Source: Quillaja saponaria
Taxonomy: Eukaryota > Streptophyta > Magnoliopsida > Fabales > Quillajaceae
Assembly: GCA_029379385.1 (NCBI GenBank)
Contig: CM055611.1
Span: 19,414,062 to 19,478,061 of the forward strand
Reading direction: 5' to 3'
DNA: 64,000 bases
Positions 1 through 11,972 of this stretch are shown here, piece by piece (the stretch's first letter is position 1; the number at the start of each line of letters is the position of its first letter). The translations under genes and the position numbers were made by a program. The notes under the pieces are model-generated. The model saw nothing but the letters and a program-made list of their open reading frames with translations, had not been told where the DNA came from and searched no databases.

Positions 1-3000
1 TTAGAATTGTGACCAAATTTAGAATTGTAACCAAATAAATTTAAAAGAGTGTATAATTAATGTATAAGATATATATATATACAACAAAAATGAGTTATAA
101 CTACAACTTAAATTATGTTAATTGTGAATTTATATTTTTTATTATTATCTATTCCCCTCTTTCTTTAATTGTGACTGTTGACTTTTTTTTCCTGCTTTTT
201 CTTTCTCTTTCTCGAAAGTTCCTCCTCCTCCCCTGTTTTGCCTCTTGGAAGTCTTGGTCTGTGGGTGAAGTATGCTTGATGTACCAGCTGAAGTTGGTTT
301 CCTTTTGGTCCTCCCCTTGCCTTGGTTCCGTTTGAGAAGTTTGGATGGCACTACCAGCCTTCTTCTTTCATCCTTTTCTTTGGTGGCCGAATTACATTGT
401 TGTCCTCCTTCCTTTGCTTGCGTTTCCGTTGTGCAGCTAAGGAGAGCCTTGTTCTTGTTTTGCTTTTGGCTTCCCTTTGTTCCGTCGTTCCTTAACTCTT
501 TCTTGCAATAAAGTTTCCCTTATTTTCTCTAGTTGTATCTTGCTTTGTTTGCCCATTTACTTCCAACTGGCAGAAGCTACCTCTTGCTCTGCACTTTTCC
601 CCTCTTTATTTTCTTTTACCGTTACCTTCCTTGCTTAACCATGTAGGAGAGCAAGTTATACTAGCAGCCAACAAGTTTTATTTTGGTCACGCTGTAGTAG
701 TTTGGGGATTGGGTTGCAGCTGGAGTTAGGAGACGAGGTTGCCCTATTTGAGGCGAGTTGAGAGGGGGTTGATCTCTGGCCTTGTAGGCGGCAGCAGCAA
801 GGGTTGTGATCAGCTACTGAAACTCTCTTGATGTACCCTGTTTTAATCTTGCAGCAAAGGTATTCTATCTTTGGGTTTTTTGTGGCTGTTTGGGTAAGTG
901 TAATTCATGTAATTTGGTAGTAGTTTAAGGGGGATTTGCAAGCTGTCCTTGTAACTGCCCTCCAATTTTGTTGATAGTTCTCAGTTTAGAGTATTAGTTT
1001 GTGATATTTTTTGGGTAATTGATTATTTAGATTTGGAATTAAAGGAATCATGAATAACATGGAGTAGGAATGAAGATTAAAGGTAAAAATTAAAGGGTTA
1101 ATGGAAAAAGAAAAGTTGAATTACATTGTAGTGATGTTTGGGAATTGATGAATTGTATGGATTTTTAGATCAAGGAAAATATACCTATATATACACATGA
1201 ACTATAATAAAACATGTTCTTAAGGTATTTGATAAAATGTTTACAAGAAAATTAATTAGAGTAAAATGAATAGAACTTGGTAGATTTCGTGGGTAAAAGA
1301 AATTCATTATTTTGAATATATTTGGGACTGAATTAAATTAAGAGTTTAAAATACAAAATGTAGCTTCAGGTCTTGAAATGTTGGCTGAAACATTTTGTAG
1401 CTTGGTTCTAAATATGTTGTGAGTTATAGCTGTTAGACTCTGGCTAGGTCAGGCAAGATTCGTAGTGCCTTGTTTTTGGTTCATGAAAGTAATTGAGTGG
1501 GTTCATGACAGATTTTAGGAAAATGTTCTAAATAATAAATATAGATATACTTGTCTATTAATAAACCCAACAAAACTGTCAAAATCCTGCGTTTTGTAGA
1601 ATTTGACACAACTTTAAAGAATAAACTGTATTGATACACAAATCTAAAAATTACAAATGATATACCATTATAAAGCTACATGTGTCTAGTATTTTATAAA
1701 TTTTACGAAACTGGATTTGAAATTTCCTAGAGAAGGATATGACCATTAAAGTGGATACTGGTCCAAACTCCAAGTTTGGACAGTTTCAACGTTTCTAACT
1801 CACTAAGTGTTTTCTATCTTTTCTAATGGTTCCTCCTACCCTATACTTTGTCAACAAATTTAAAATGTCTCTTTATATTAACCCTATCACATAAAGTCCA
1901 ATTCATATTAATTGGCATGTAATAGCTTAATGAAAAACTTTCATAAAAAAATCTATACAAGAAGAGATATAAGCTTAGTAACTAAAAGATTATAACAATA
2001 ACGTTTATGAACTAAATATTATTTGGGTATATGAATTTTAGTTCTGAATTCTATTGTGGACCGGATGAGATTCGTGGACACAAGTGCGAGTGATGAATGA
2101 AATCGATTATGGTTGAGTGGTTAATTGTTGCCTTTAAGGGCTAGATTAGTATGTGTAATTATATGTTTATTTGAAAATACATGATATATGAAAATAAGCA
2201 AGTATAGTATTTCAGTAATTTATTTGAATTCTGTTTGTTTGATATTGGTTGGTTTGTCTGACATTGGTTGTGGTTGATAAGGGCTAACAAAGTGAAGTTT
2301 TTATGAAATTGATTTTCATCTCTGAAATTAAAGATCCAGATGCACCTAGGATGTTCTGATTTAAAATCATAAGAAAATTCTGATTTTGATAAATATTTTT
2401 TTTAATTGAGTGCTCAGCCAAGGTGGGATGGATTGTGTACGGAGATCAATTTGTTGTGCAGGCGAGTAAATGCCTCATGGGGGGTGATAATGTTGTGCGG
2501 GGCTGGGTCACTTTTTGGCCCTTTGATTGCTTTGCATGATATTGTTGCTCTAATTTAAATCATAATCTTGTGTGTTATATAAATTGTGAAACTTACCACA
2601 TATATGTGTCATGTGAAATATTATATGAACAACATTACATGATGTTACTATCTATGTGTTACACACTTGTATTGTGTGATGCTAGTGCCCTTTATGTACG
2701 ATTTTTCACTCACGGAGTCCATAGGACTCACCATTTTCTCGTGGATTTCTTTTTTAAGTTACAGGAATTTGGTCTTGTCGAATGAGTATGACACGATATT
2801 TTCAAGATCTCAGACTTGCAATTAAGGATGAAAGTTTGCAATCACATTAGAACTGTGAGTGTCAAATTTGGTACGATGTAATATTCTAGTATTTGTCTTG
2901 TTGGAGATGTGAATGGAGCTGAGCTCTTTATTGTCTTTGTGTTGTATTGCGTAAGTAAAAGAGTCTATAGGTTTGTGTTTTAAGTCATGTTCCATATTGT

Positions 3001-3200
3001 AAGGAACCTTTGCCAAAGTTTTCAGCAAGCTGTGATTTATTTCAATTAACAAACTTTTAATGTTAACTTTTGCGTTTTAAATTCTTGGTTTTATTCATTG
3101 GTTGGTCGAGAGTCATGGTCGTTTTGTTATTTGAGTCAGAGTTATAGAGGTTTGGTTACCATTCTTCCGGCTAGTCATGACTCCATGAGGGATGTGACAA
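1..3200. other. Intergenic region, no gene recognised
   Basis: No open frame longer than about 90 codons has recognisable protein character. The first kilobase is pyrimidine-rich on the plus strand and would resemble a transcript leader or non-coding exon, but I see no coding exon attached to it. The remainder is AT-rich with no paired terminal repeats that I could find. Confidence 0.5.
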
Positions 3201-3223
3201 TCATACCTTGCTTTGAGCAATAT

Positions 3224-3395
3224 GGGTGAAAACTCGTGACTGTTTGCTGATGTTATAACATTATGGGTGAAAACCTCAGTGACTGTTTGCTGATGTTGTA
3301 GCATTTTGGGTGAAAACTCGAGCTTTTTAATGATGTTGTAGTATTTTTGGTGAAAATCTAAGCTAATTGATGATGTTTTGGCTTTGTACACACTT
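3224..3395. repeat. Minisatellite, about four units of 41-44 bp
   Basis: Four diverged units follow one another, each starting with GGTGAAAA and carrying TGATGTT about 25 bases later (near 3224, 3265, 3308 and 3350). The same motif recurs inside both copies of the adjacent 648-bp duplication, near 3500 and 4143, so the array and the larger repeat share an origin. Confidence 0.7.
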
Positions 3396-4658
3396 GGTTT
3401 GTCTAGGTGCTTTACCCGGGTGCCTGCTTTTTAGATTATTATGCTAATATATAGTTGTATTAAAATAAGCAGCGTACCTTGGTTTGAGAAATATAGGTGA
3501 AAACCCGAGCTTGTTTTGTTGATGTTTTGGCTCTGTAGCCACTTTGATTTGTCTAGGTACTTTGCCCGGGTGCCGGTTTTTTAGCCTTTGTTGCCCACCT
3601 CAAGTGTGACTATAGGAGTTTTAGCCATGTGTCATCTCCTCGAGTTCTCTCTAGGTCAGGTGAAAACCTAGTACTTTTGGCGATTTAGTATCAAAAGGCC
3701 CTGCTAAAAAGCTGGGATAGTTGTAAAGTTGCTTATGCCTCTCTTCTGGGTCGGGCTATTATGCCTGGACCTTTATAGTAGAGGATATATTGGATGTCAC
3801 TCTTCCCAATGATTGTCACTAGCTGAAAAGCTGTGTATGAGCTCTTTTAAACTATTTGTTACGAAGGTGGGAGATAACCTCTTCCGTGTTGAAAGCGTTT
3901 AGCTCATCGTGATCTAGTGACTTCGTGCACAAAGATTTTACGTTCATGGGGTGTTAACCATTTGAGTTTGAAGTTTGATCCTGAGCTATATGTGCTAAGC
4001 TGTATATTAGCCAATTGATGATGTTTTGGCTTTGTACACACTTGGTTTGTCTAGGTGCTTTACCCGGGTGCCTGCTTTTTAGCCTATTATGCTAATATAT
4101 AGTTGTATTAAAATAAGCAGCGTACCTTGGTTTGAGAAATATAGGTGAAAACCCGAGCTTGTTTTGTTGATGTTTTGGCTCTGTAGCCACTTTGATTTGT
4201 CTAGGTACTTTGCCCGGGTGCCGGTTTTTTAGCCTGTGTTGCCCACCTCAAGTGTGACTATAGGAGTTTTAGCCATGTGTCATCTCCTCGAGTTCTCTCT
4301 AGGTCAGGTGAAAACCTAGTACTTTTGGCGATTTAGTATTAAAAGGCCCTGCTAAAAAGCTGGGATAGTTGTAAAGTTGCTTATGCCTCTCTTCTGGGTC
4401 GGGCTATTATGCCTGGACCTTTATAGTAGAGGATATATTGGATGTCACTCTTCCCAATGATTGTCACTAGCTGAAAAGCTGTGTATGAGCTCTTTTAAAC
4501 TATTTGTTACGAAGGTGGGAGATAACCTCTTCCGTGTTGAAAGCGTTTAGCTCATCGTGATCTAGTGACTTCGTGCACAAAGATTTTACGTTCATGGGGT
4601 GTTAACCGTTTGAGTTTGAAGTTTGATCCTGAGCTATATGTGCTAAGCTGTATATTAA
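3365..4658. repeat. Tandem duplication, 648-bp unit, about 99% identical
   Basis: Copy 1 runs 3365-4012 and copy 2 runs 4013-4658. By hand alignment they differ at only about six to eight positions, for example near 3435, 3588, 3690 and 3960 of copy 1. Both end with the same stretch (GTGCTAAGCTGTATATTA). Each copy also contains an internal diverged repeat of about 60 bp, marked by GGTGCTTTACCCGGGTGCC and its relative about 150 bases downstream. No coding frame spans it. The low divergence points to a recent event, or to an assembly artefact. Confidence 0.9.
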
Positions 4659-6279
4659 GTCACTTGAAAATGTTTATCAACAACAAGCATTTGTTTCGGT
4701 CATTAGTTGACTCGAATTTGAAAATATATAAACACTTCTTATATAGAATCGCATAAATAACGAAAACAAACAATTTTATGGAGAAATAATTTGAGTATAT
4801 TATGCAAGTAATTATTGAGCATATAATAAAATTTTCAATTCAGAATATCGACTGGCACGTGATTGTGCTCCAAATATTAGTGACACTTTTATACATACAT
4901 ACATATGTTTTTGTTCTAGTGAAATTATTCAACATATTCGATAAATATGATAATACTAATAACATATGCTTTCAATTGAAGTTTTTCTATTTGTATGTAA
5001 GCCAAAAATATTAGGCAAATAAATTGTGGTGGACATAACAGCTTATTTGACTTTATGCTAGACAGTTTTCATTTGAAATGCATTTAGTTATATGTAATCA
5101 TGAGAAATGCAAAATTAAGGGAGTCACATATACTTTTTCTTAAATGCGTTAAATATAAAAGGCCATAAAGCACTCAGTTTCTTTTGCTTTCAAAGCATGT
5201 GAGGAGCCATCATCATTCATCAAGTAATAAAGATGAAAAGTGTTTTATACTTTTAATTTTTTGTAACGCACCTGAGCCTTTTAATTTGGAATTAAGTTGA
5301 GGCACAGTGAAGGTCAATCAAGGATGACCCAAAACGGACCTACCAACTTTGGCAACATATGTGAGCTTGTGCAAACTTCAACAACGAAGAGATTTCCTGT
5401 GGTTGACCATTTTGGAGTCATAGATGGTGCATGGGTTTCATTGTGGTCTTGGATCATCGGAAAATGGCAGAATCAGAGGTGGAAGCATTAGGTCTGGGGT
5501 GGAGAACCAGCTATACATTATACCCACCTTCTTGTAGCCTTACCATTAGCTCGGACTTTGCATTATGGAGTGTAAAGCTATATAAATTATAGTGTGGGTT
5601 CAAGTGCTTTGCAAGCATTTTCTTGGTTCTTGAGGTGACGTAGTGTTTGGTTATGTTCGTTGGATTTGTTCAAACCGGAAAGTTGTGTGGTTGTTGAAAA
5701 ATTCAAATCAACTAGGTTTTCAAAAACGGCGTCAATGTTAAAACTAGATTTGACCAGTTGAGGTGTCCTCTACATAGTTGACCTGCAAAGGGAATGGTCC
5801 TTGTGACCTTGGGGGTTTTAATCACTTTATATAGGAGCTTATGCTAGAGTATTAAAGACAGTAATAATGATGTCTATTATAATAATAATGACATCAGTTA
5901 TATAATAATAGACGATAATGACATATGTTATAATATTAATAAGAATTAATGAATGGCAGTTATGATTTCTATTAGTCCGTTATATTTTAATCATGTCATG
6001 TATAATATTATTGGATTGATATAATCTTGTATTATTATCTCCAAAAATTGATAAATTATGAATGAAATCTAAATTAAAAAGATGATAATAAAAATTTGAT
6101 TAATCAAATATAACAATATAACAAAAATAAGCTTTAATTAATCAAATTCATAATAATTTAAAATGGTTGAAGTTTAATATAAAAAGAGAGTAAAAGATTG
6201 ATTTACATTAGTTCATTTCCCACTAGTTCTCCAAATACTATATAAAAAAGTGGCTTAATGACAGAATTTTTTTATTTCT
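4659..6279. other. Intergenic region, nothing recognised
   Basis: AT-rich sequence without a supported gene. A 64-codon open frame at 5297-5491 has no recognisable domain and no splice context, so I do not call it. Confidence 0.5.
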
Positions 6280-7110
6280 TTAAATATTTTTATAAGTTTA
6301 TATTATTATATAGTTATCTTTAATTATTATTTTCCTTTAAATAGACAATTGTTTTTTTTTATATACTTTTTTCCTAATTCTTTCTATTTTAATATTAATA
6401 GGATTGTAATTATTTTAGGACTATTGTTCAATTTTAATAAATTTATAATTTTTCAATAATTATATGTTAATAGTAATTAAGATTTAATTTTTAATTTTTT
6501 TTTGGTTAATAACTACCTAATAATCTGAAATTTTTTAGTTATTCTCAAATTTATGGATTTAAATTTTAAAAAATTACTATGGATTAAAAAAAATAAAATT
6601 AAAGGTTATAGTTTTCATGATTATAATATTGTTTCTTTAACTTTTAATTCATAAGAAAATTTGTATTTAATTTTTTCAATAATTATATGTCAATATTAGT
6701 CAAAATTGAATTTCTCAATTTTTTGTTTGTTTAATAAGTTCCTAATAATTATAATATTTTTTAGTTATTCTCAAATTTAATAATTTAAAAAAAAAAAATA
6801 TTATGAATTAAAAAATATTTAGTATAGGTTTCATGATTATACATTATTGTTTTAACTTTTAGTGGAATAAATTTTATTTTCTTTAATACCCTATAAATTT
6901 TTACTATTACATAAATACTTTTTAGTTATTATTTTGCTTCAAATAATCTATTTATTTTTTCTTCTTTCATAATTATTCTTCATTTTAATATTAATATGAT
7001 TGTAATTATTTTATGAGACTATTGATTTTTTTATCCTAATTCTTTTCAATATTAATAAATCTATAATTTATCAATAACTATATAATAATAGTAATTAAGA
7101 TTGATAAAGT
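6280..7110. repeat. Diverged AT-rich direct duplication
   Basis: Two long segments resemble each other with a spacing of about 600 bp (about 6280-6490 and 6876-7105), sharing TTTTAATATTAATA, GATTGTAATTATTTTA and AATAGTAATTAAGATT. Between them a shorter block, starting CAATAATTATATGT at about 6455 and again at 6682, is repeated with a period near 227 bp. Divergence is high and the AT content makes alignment uncertain. Confidence 0.55.
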
Positions 7111-7591
7111 ATTGTTTAATTAATTACCATTGTATTGATGAATATAAAATACATAATATTGACTGTTATTCTTATTTGAAATAGGAGAAGTAGAAGACAT
7201 GTTTCACAATTCAACCAAAATACAATGGGTGCAGTTTCTAATTTTTCATAAAGAAAAGCTAGGTAAATGTCTGCTTTTTTCTCAAAGTTTGAGGCTTGTC
7301 CTTTCCTCAAATCTTTATTGAGGTTTGTGTAATTTTTTTTGAAGATAGTCAACCGAAAGTTTTAATATCACAATATTTCAGAAAATATGAAAATCTTGAT
7401 TTTTTATTTTTAATTGGTAAAAATATCTCAGTTATCAAACCCTGGAAAAGTGTATCTTTTGTAATTTTCCATAAAAAACAAAGGAAAAAATAAATTATAA
7501 GAAAGAGCTCAGATGCACAATTTTCACCTAGACAGGATGCGCAGGAATGATGGACCCTACCATCAGGAAGTGCAAATTTCATCACAGCTCT

Positions 7592-7662
7592 TGCACCAGC
7601 CGGGAATCGAACCCGGGTCTGTACCGTGGCAGGGTACTATTCTACCACTAGACCACTGGTGC
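7592..7662 (-). tRNA. tRNA-Gly (GCC)
   Basis: The minus strand folds into a 71-nt cloverleaf: acceptor stem GCACCAG/CTGGTGC, D arm with GTCTAGTGGTAGAAT, anticodon stem GTACC/GGTAC around the loop CTGCCAC (anticodon GCC), and T arm CCGGGTTCGATTCCCGG. There is no intron. A CAACAACAA motif, the usual start-site context of plant tRNA genes, lies just upstream on the minus strand at about 7664-7673. I see no run of four or more T within about 20 nt downstream, where a Pol III terminator is expected. Confidence 0.97.
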
Positions 7663-8510
7663 CTTGTTGTTGTATAAATTCTACATAGTGTGATATTCAA
7701 ACAAATACATAATACAAATTCTCTCTTTCTGAAAGGAAGATGAGATCAAAAGTTTTCTTTCTCCATTCTGCTCTTAAGAAGAAAAAAAGAAAAGAAAGCC
7801 TTCTCTTCTTTCTCTCTGTTCTCAATCTCAGTGTGTCTGAACATTAGGTTTATAATCTCGCATCTAATTATTGTCTATATATGCTATAAATGTCCATGAT
7901 ATAAAAAAAGAGAGAGCCTATTGAGAGGAAAGAAATGAAAAATTAAATAGCTAATTTCACTATGATATCCTTGAATTGTTGTCTTAATTGGTTGAAGAGA
8001 ACTCGACCTTAATATAATTATATAGATTGGAATTAACTTGGAGTATCCCCGACAATTATCCCTTTAGGTGGGTTGTAATTTTCTTAAGTTTAGTATTTAT
8101 CGTTTAAAATAACAACTAATTGATCATAAAGAAATTCAGTGAAAAAAAATAAAAAAATCCCATTACTATAGAAAGAATTCGTATAACCTCCTTGTAATGT
8201 CATTACAAAGCCAATATCAAGACAAACTAGTTGAACTTGCAATTAGTCAATAGAAAATGTTAATAGAGTAACTCCCCAAAATTAACTGTCAAGGGAGCTT
8301 CCAATTGAAGTGTTATATATAGGCATTTCTATAACATGAACAATGCTAAATATATATATATTCATCTTAAAATTTAAACTATATTTCTAAGGGAGCTTAG
8401 AAATAACAACATCGGTACATATATCAGCCATGTTTCATAAACATGACCATTTCACCTTTGTTTGTAGATACGTATCTGCAGTATTTTTTAGAACATGACT
8501 TGATGATCAT
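7663..8510. other. Spacer between tRNA-Gly and the RAP gene
   Basis: AT-rich spacer that should include the 3'UTR of the minus-strand RAP-domain gene ending at 8511. No other gene is seen. Confidence 0.5.
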
Positions 8511-10938
8511 TTAACTTTCTCTGTAACTGCCTTCACCTAAATGTTCCTTGAGAATTTCTCTTAGGTACTCTGCTTGCTTGAATGCGCCTTGGAGTTCCTC
8601 CCACTACATGGAAGAGAATAAAAATCTTACCAGTTTTTTTCTCAGAATAAAATTTCTAGGCATTGATGAGTTAGTATCCTAAAACTAGGTCAAACTTCAA
8701 GAGCTTAGCATCATCAACAATTCTTCAAAAACCAACAGCATTAGAGTGGAATTTTATTCATTCAAAATTGCATTCTACTTCAAATTTTTAGACGATTAGC
8801 CAAGAAGCACATGTTCTCAGAAATAGCATCAACCTAATGGTTCCCCATATTTTGTATGTGGACAAATCTGGGTGGTGAGATGCAGATGGATAATAAATTT
8901 AGAATTAGAAATTTGAGAGCTCACCTCTTGATAAGGCACTGATATAACCTTCCAACCAGCAGCATCAATGTATCGTCTTTTCAGCATTGTATGTCCTAAC
9001 GGTACACCTGTAGAGAAGCGAAGAAAATTCAAACAAGGCAGATTGGTAGAGTGAGGGGAGTTGATGACTAGATTAAATAAGGCTATGACAGGGTGTTTAA
9101 TAAACCAGGGTCACCAACCAGTATTTCTTGAGAAATGTGTTGGCCCATCAATTTCTAGAGCAACCTTCTTATCAAGTAACACAGCATCCAATGTGTACCC
9201 ATCCACGACATGTTCTTTGACCCACTCCAGGCCAGTGCTAATGAGAAGACGACCAACCTCCTTCTGAAATGATGAAGTCATTTTCTCAGTTAAACCTTTT
9301 AGATTTTCCTGCACGAGCAACTTTCTCTTCAAGCTCACTCCTCAAAGATAACTGAAGATGTGGGAATTCAAGCTTCAAGCACTGGTTAACAAGATGAACC
9401 TGAGAAGCAAACATGATATCCTCCCTATACTGCTCTGAAATTCTTTGCTCCTCATAACTGCTCAGAGTTTTCCACACATGGGAGAAGAATCTCCTGTCCA
9501 TTTGTCTGAAAACAGCGTAGGACCAAGCTATATTCCCAAGCTGATCTCTATTGAAAGTCAGAAAAGGCAAGCCCATAGATCTTTCAAGAGAATCCTCATT
9601 GCTTCTTTTGTGATGACTTAACATCTCTTCCCTTGCAGAGAAGCTCAATTGGCTAACATCCCCGAAGACATCATCTAAAGAATCAAGCAAAGGGTCAGAA
9701 GGCTCATAAAGAGACGCAAAAGCCCACAGCAGCTGAGCAAGTTCTTGTTCTTGGAAAGTTTGGATTATATTTGAAGCCCTTCTTGATAATTCAGAGAAGA
9801 GATCAGGAGCAGAGTGCTGCATTGAAGCAAAAGCACCTGCAATATTAGCAACATTTTGAGAATTGAACTCCCCAACCTTGGTTAATGCCACCTCCGCAAC
9901 TCTATCCATTTCAGAAAAATAAAGCAGCTCACCACCAATTTTGGATAATGCCCATGATATATTCGAGATACCTTGAGCGGAGCATTCCGGTAAGGCTGTC
10001 ATTGCAATGCCCACCAACATAGACATCTCTCTTTGTCGGGCAAAAGCTAATCTTCGAGTTTTCGTCATAGAAACTTTCTCCATGTTCTTAGCAATTCGGT
10101 GAAGAGCAGTTGCAATGTTCAAAGGAGAGAGAGGCGAGGGGCTTAAGCCTTTACCAACTGCCATGATTGTCTCAGCAGTAACCTCCAATACTTCTTCTGC
10201 AGTCCGTGCTTCTACAATATCTTTGTTCAAGTTGATTTCTTTCCTACGATCAGAAGGCCCAGAGAATTTTGACAGTCTATTAACAAATTCTTCCATCTTC
10301 TTCTCTTTCTTTTCCACAAACATTCCATCTGCCATCAAACTCACTGTCCTTTCCAAATGACCAACACCATCCAGAGACTTCATATTCTGCAACTCAAAGT
10401 CATCCTCTGAACCACTATCAAAATCATCTTCTACTTCCTCAGTTTTCTTGTTGATTTTGTCCTTCTTTCCCAACTTTTTTTTGTCCTTCTTCTTTTTCTT
10501 CTTGACACTAACCAGATCTTCCATTTTACAAGTCAAGCCCCTTGCTTCAATTGACTTGAGAGCGATCTTTCGTGCATTCACGCACCAATCCATCCCATCA
10601 GTGTCTTCAAGCAACTTTGCCTTTTGTTCTTTTATTCTCTTTTTGGGAGCTTGGTAACCAAAAGGATCAAGTTCCCCCAGGAACTCCTCCTCCCAGTCCA
10701 TATCACATTCTTTTTGCTTATCATCAATATCAGCAGAAGCATGACTAGAAATCTCCGAGCTAACACTAGAATCTCTACCTAAATTTGTGCAATTACTTCT
10801 CAGGACCCGCAGACCAAGTCGTGGATTAAAGCACCCAGGTCTTATTTTTATCACTGGGAATGTAGTATTGAGATTTTGAGTGAAAAATAAGGGTTTTAAA
10901 CAACTTTGATTAAGTACAGAATTCAATAAACCTTCCAT
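8511..10938 (-). CDS. RAP: RAP-domain protein, chloroplast-type (AtRAP-like), frame broken by one extra base
   Basis: Three coding exons on the minus strand: 10938-9119, 9007-8925 and 8603-8511, with GT-AG introns. The product would be about 664 aa, close to the size of Arabidopsis RAP, which works in chloroplast 16S rRNA maturation. Seen in order: an N-terminus with transit-peptide character, an acidic segment, a lysine-rich stretch near residues 145-165, helical repeats of octotricopeptide type ([34 protein letters not shown]), and a C-terminal RAP domain ([16 protein letters not shown], then [10 protein letters not shown] and [15 protein letters not shown]). The frame is broken at about 9286-9300: the upstream frame stops (TGA, 9286-9288) right after residue 550, and the RAP domain continues in the next frame. 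Total exon length is 1996 nt, which is 3n+1 and fits one inserted base. The extra base could be an assembly error or a real mutation. Assignment to the AtRAP family is firm; intact function is not. Confidence 0.88.
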
Positions 10939-11972
10939 ACTTATTTCCTTATTGTCTAACTGAAGTGATTAGACAAACAACGGCCCTGATTAAACAAAAA
11001 AATGTCAGTATACCTTCCCCAGCCTCTGAATAGAAATCACCATTTCAGAAGACATCATTCAATTCCATCAAGAACAGCAAACATAAAATGGCAACTCTTA
11101 AGAAAAAAAAAAGGGGAAATAGAACAAAAATATAAACTAAATCTTTTCAATACCTTGAAAAATCCTTAATATTTCCCTTGCAGTTCAAAGCAAAGGCTAT
11201 AGATGTTAACTTTGGCTACAGAAGCATCCATCCTAGAGCAGGATATATTCTTTAAAAATGGAATTTTCCAGTTACATATAAATTTCACAAAGAATTAACT
11301 CAAATCCAGCTGACAAATCAGCTTCAGAACTCGTTACGTAAGAGATTACAAGAAGAGTAGCTAAATTGAGCAGAAAAAGAAAGACAAGAAAACTGATCAA
11401 TCAAGTAAAGATTCTAAAGACAAGCATTGATTCAATTAGATTACATGCTTTATTGTCCAAAACTAAAGCTAGAGATGGAGAATGAGTTTTTCAAGAGAAG
11501 CCTGACATTTGAGTACAGAATAACTCTGTTACCAGCCTTAACAATGCCAACCTAACATAAGGATTTCAAACTGGAATGACTCAAAAAATAAAACTTGAAG
11601 GACAATTAAGCTCAGCTTAATCCTACTCAGATAATATACAATTTAAGCCCCTTACCCTTCTCCTTTTGCTCTCACTTTCCCAGCTACCAAACGCCCTGCA
11701 CCAGAGCCTCCTTATCTGAAATGGGAGGAGTCGCCTCCACTGAGATTTTGCAAGACCGAGGGAGAGAGAGACAGAGATTGAACGAAATGTCAGTTAAGCG
11801 GCACCGTTTCTCTGGCAGTGGTCACTTGAACGGCGACGTTTTAACACCACGATGTCAAATACCGAGAGACGACATATGTTAGAGTAAACGACATCATCCT
11901 GACTTCTCTATCCGTTACTTCAGAAAACCAAGTTCGGAGCTTGAAGCAGCTCAGTGAACTGTTAAAACGAAA
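10939..11972. promoter_or_regulatory. Shared divergent promoter region of RAP and cpFtsY
   Basis: The RAP start codon (minus, 10938) and the cpFtsY start codon (plus, 11973) are only 1034 bp apart, with no gene between, so this segment must hold both 5'UTRs and both promoters. The part near 11720-11900 is richer in GC and CpG (for example GGCGACG) than its surroundings and is the likeliest promoter core. No clear TATA box was identified. Confidence 0.6.

Noticed and set aside
60..511. Overlapping short open frames on both strands in the first 500 bp
   Set aside because: Pyrimidine-rich sequence gives chance frames rich in Leu, Phe and Ser. No domain or splice context was seen.
9061..9267. 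Plus-strand frame over the RAP domain
   Set aside because: It is the shadow of the conserved minus-strand RAP domain exon.
10115..10657. Plus-strand frames inside the RAP gene
   Set aside because: They are antisense shadows; the minus strand carries the recognisable protein.
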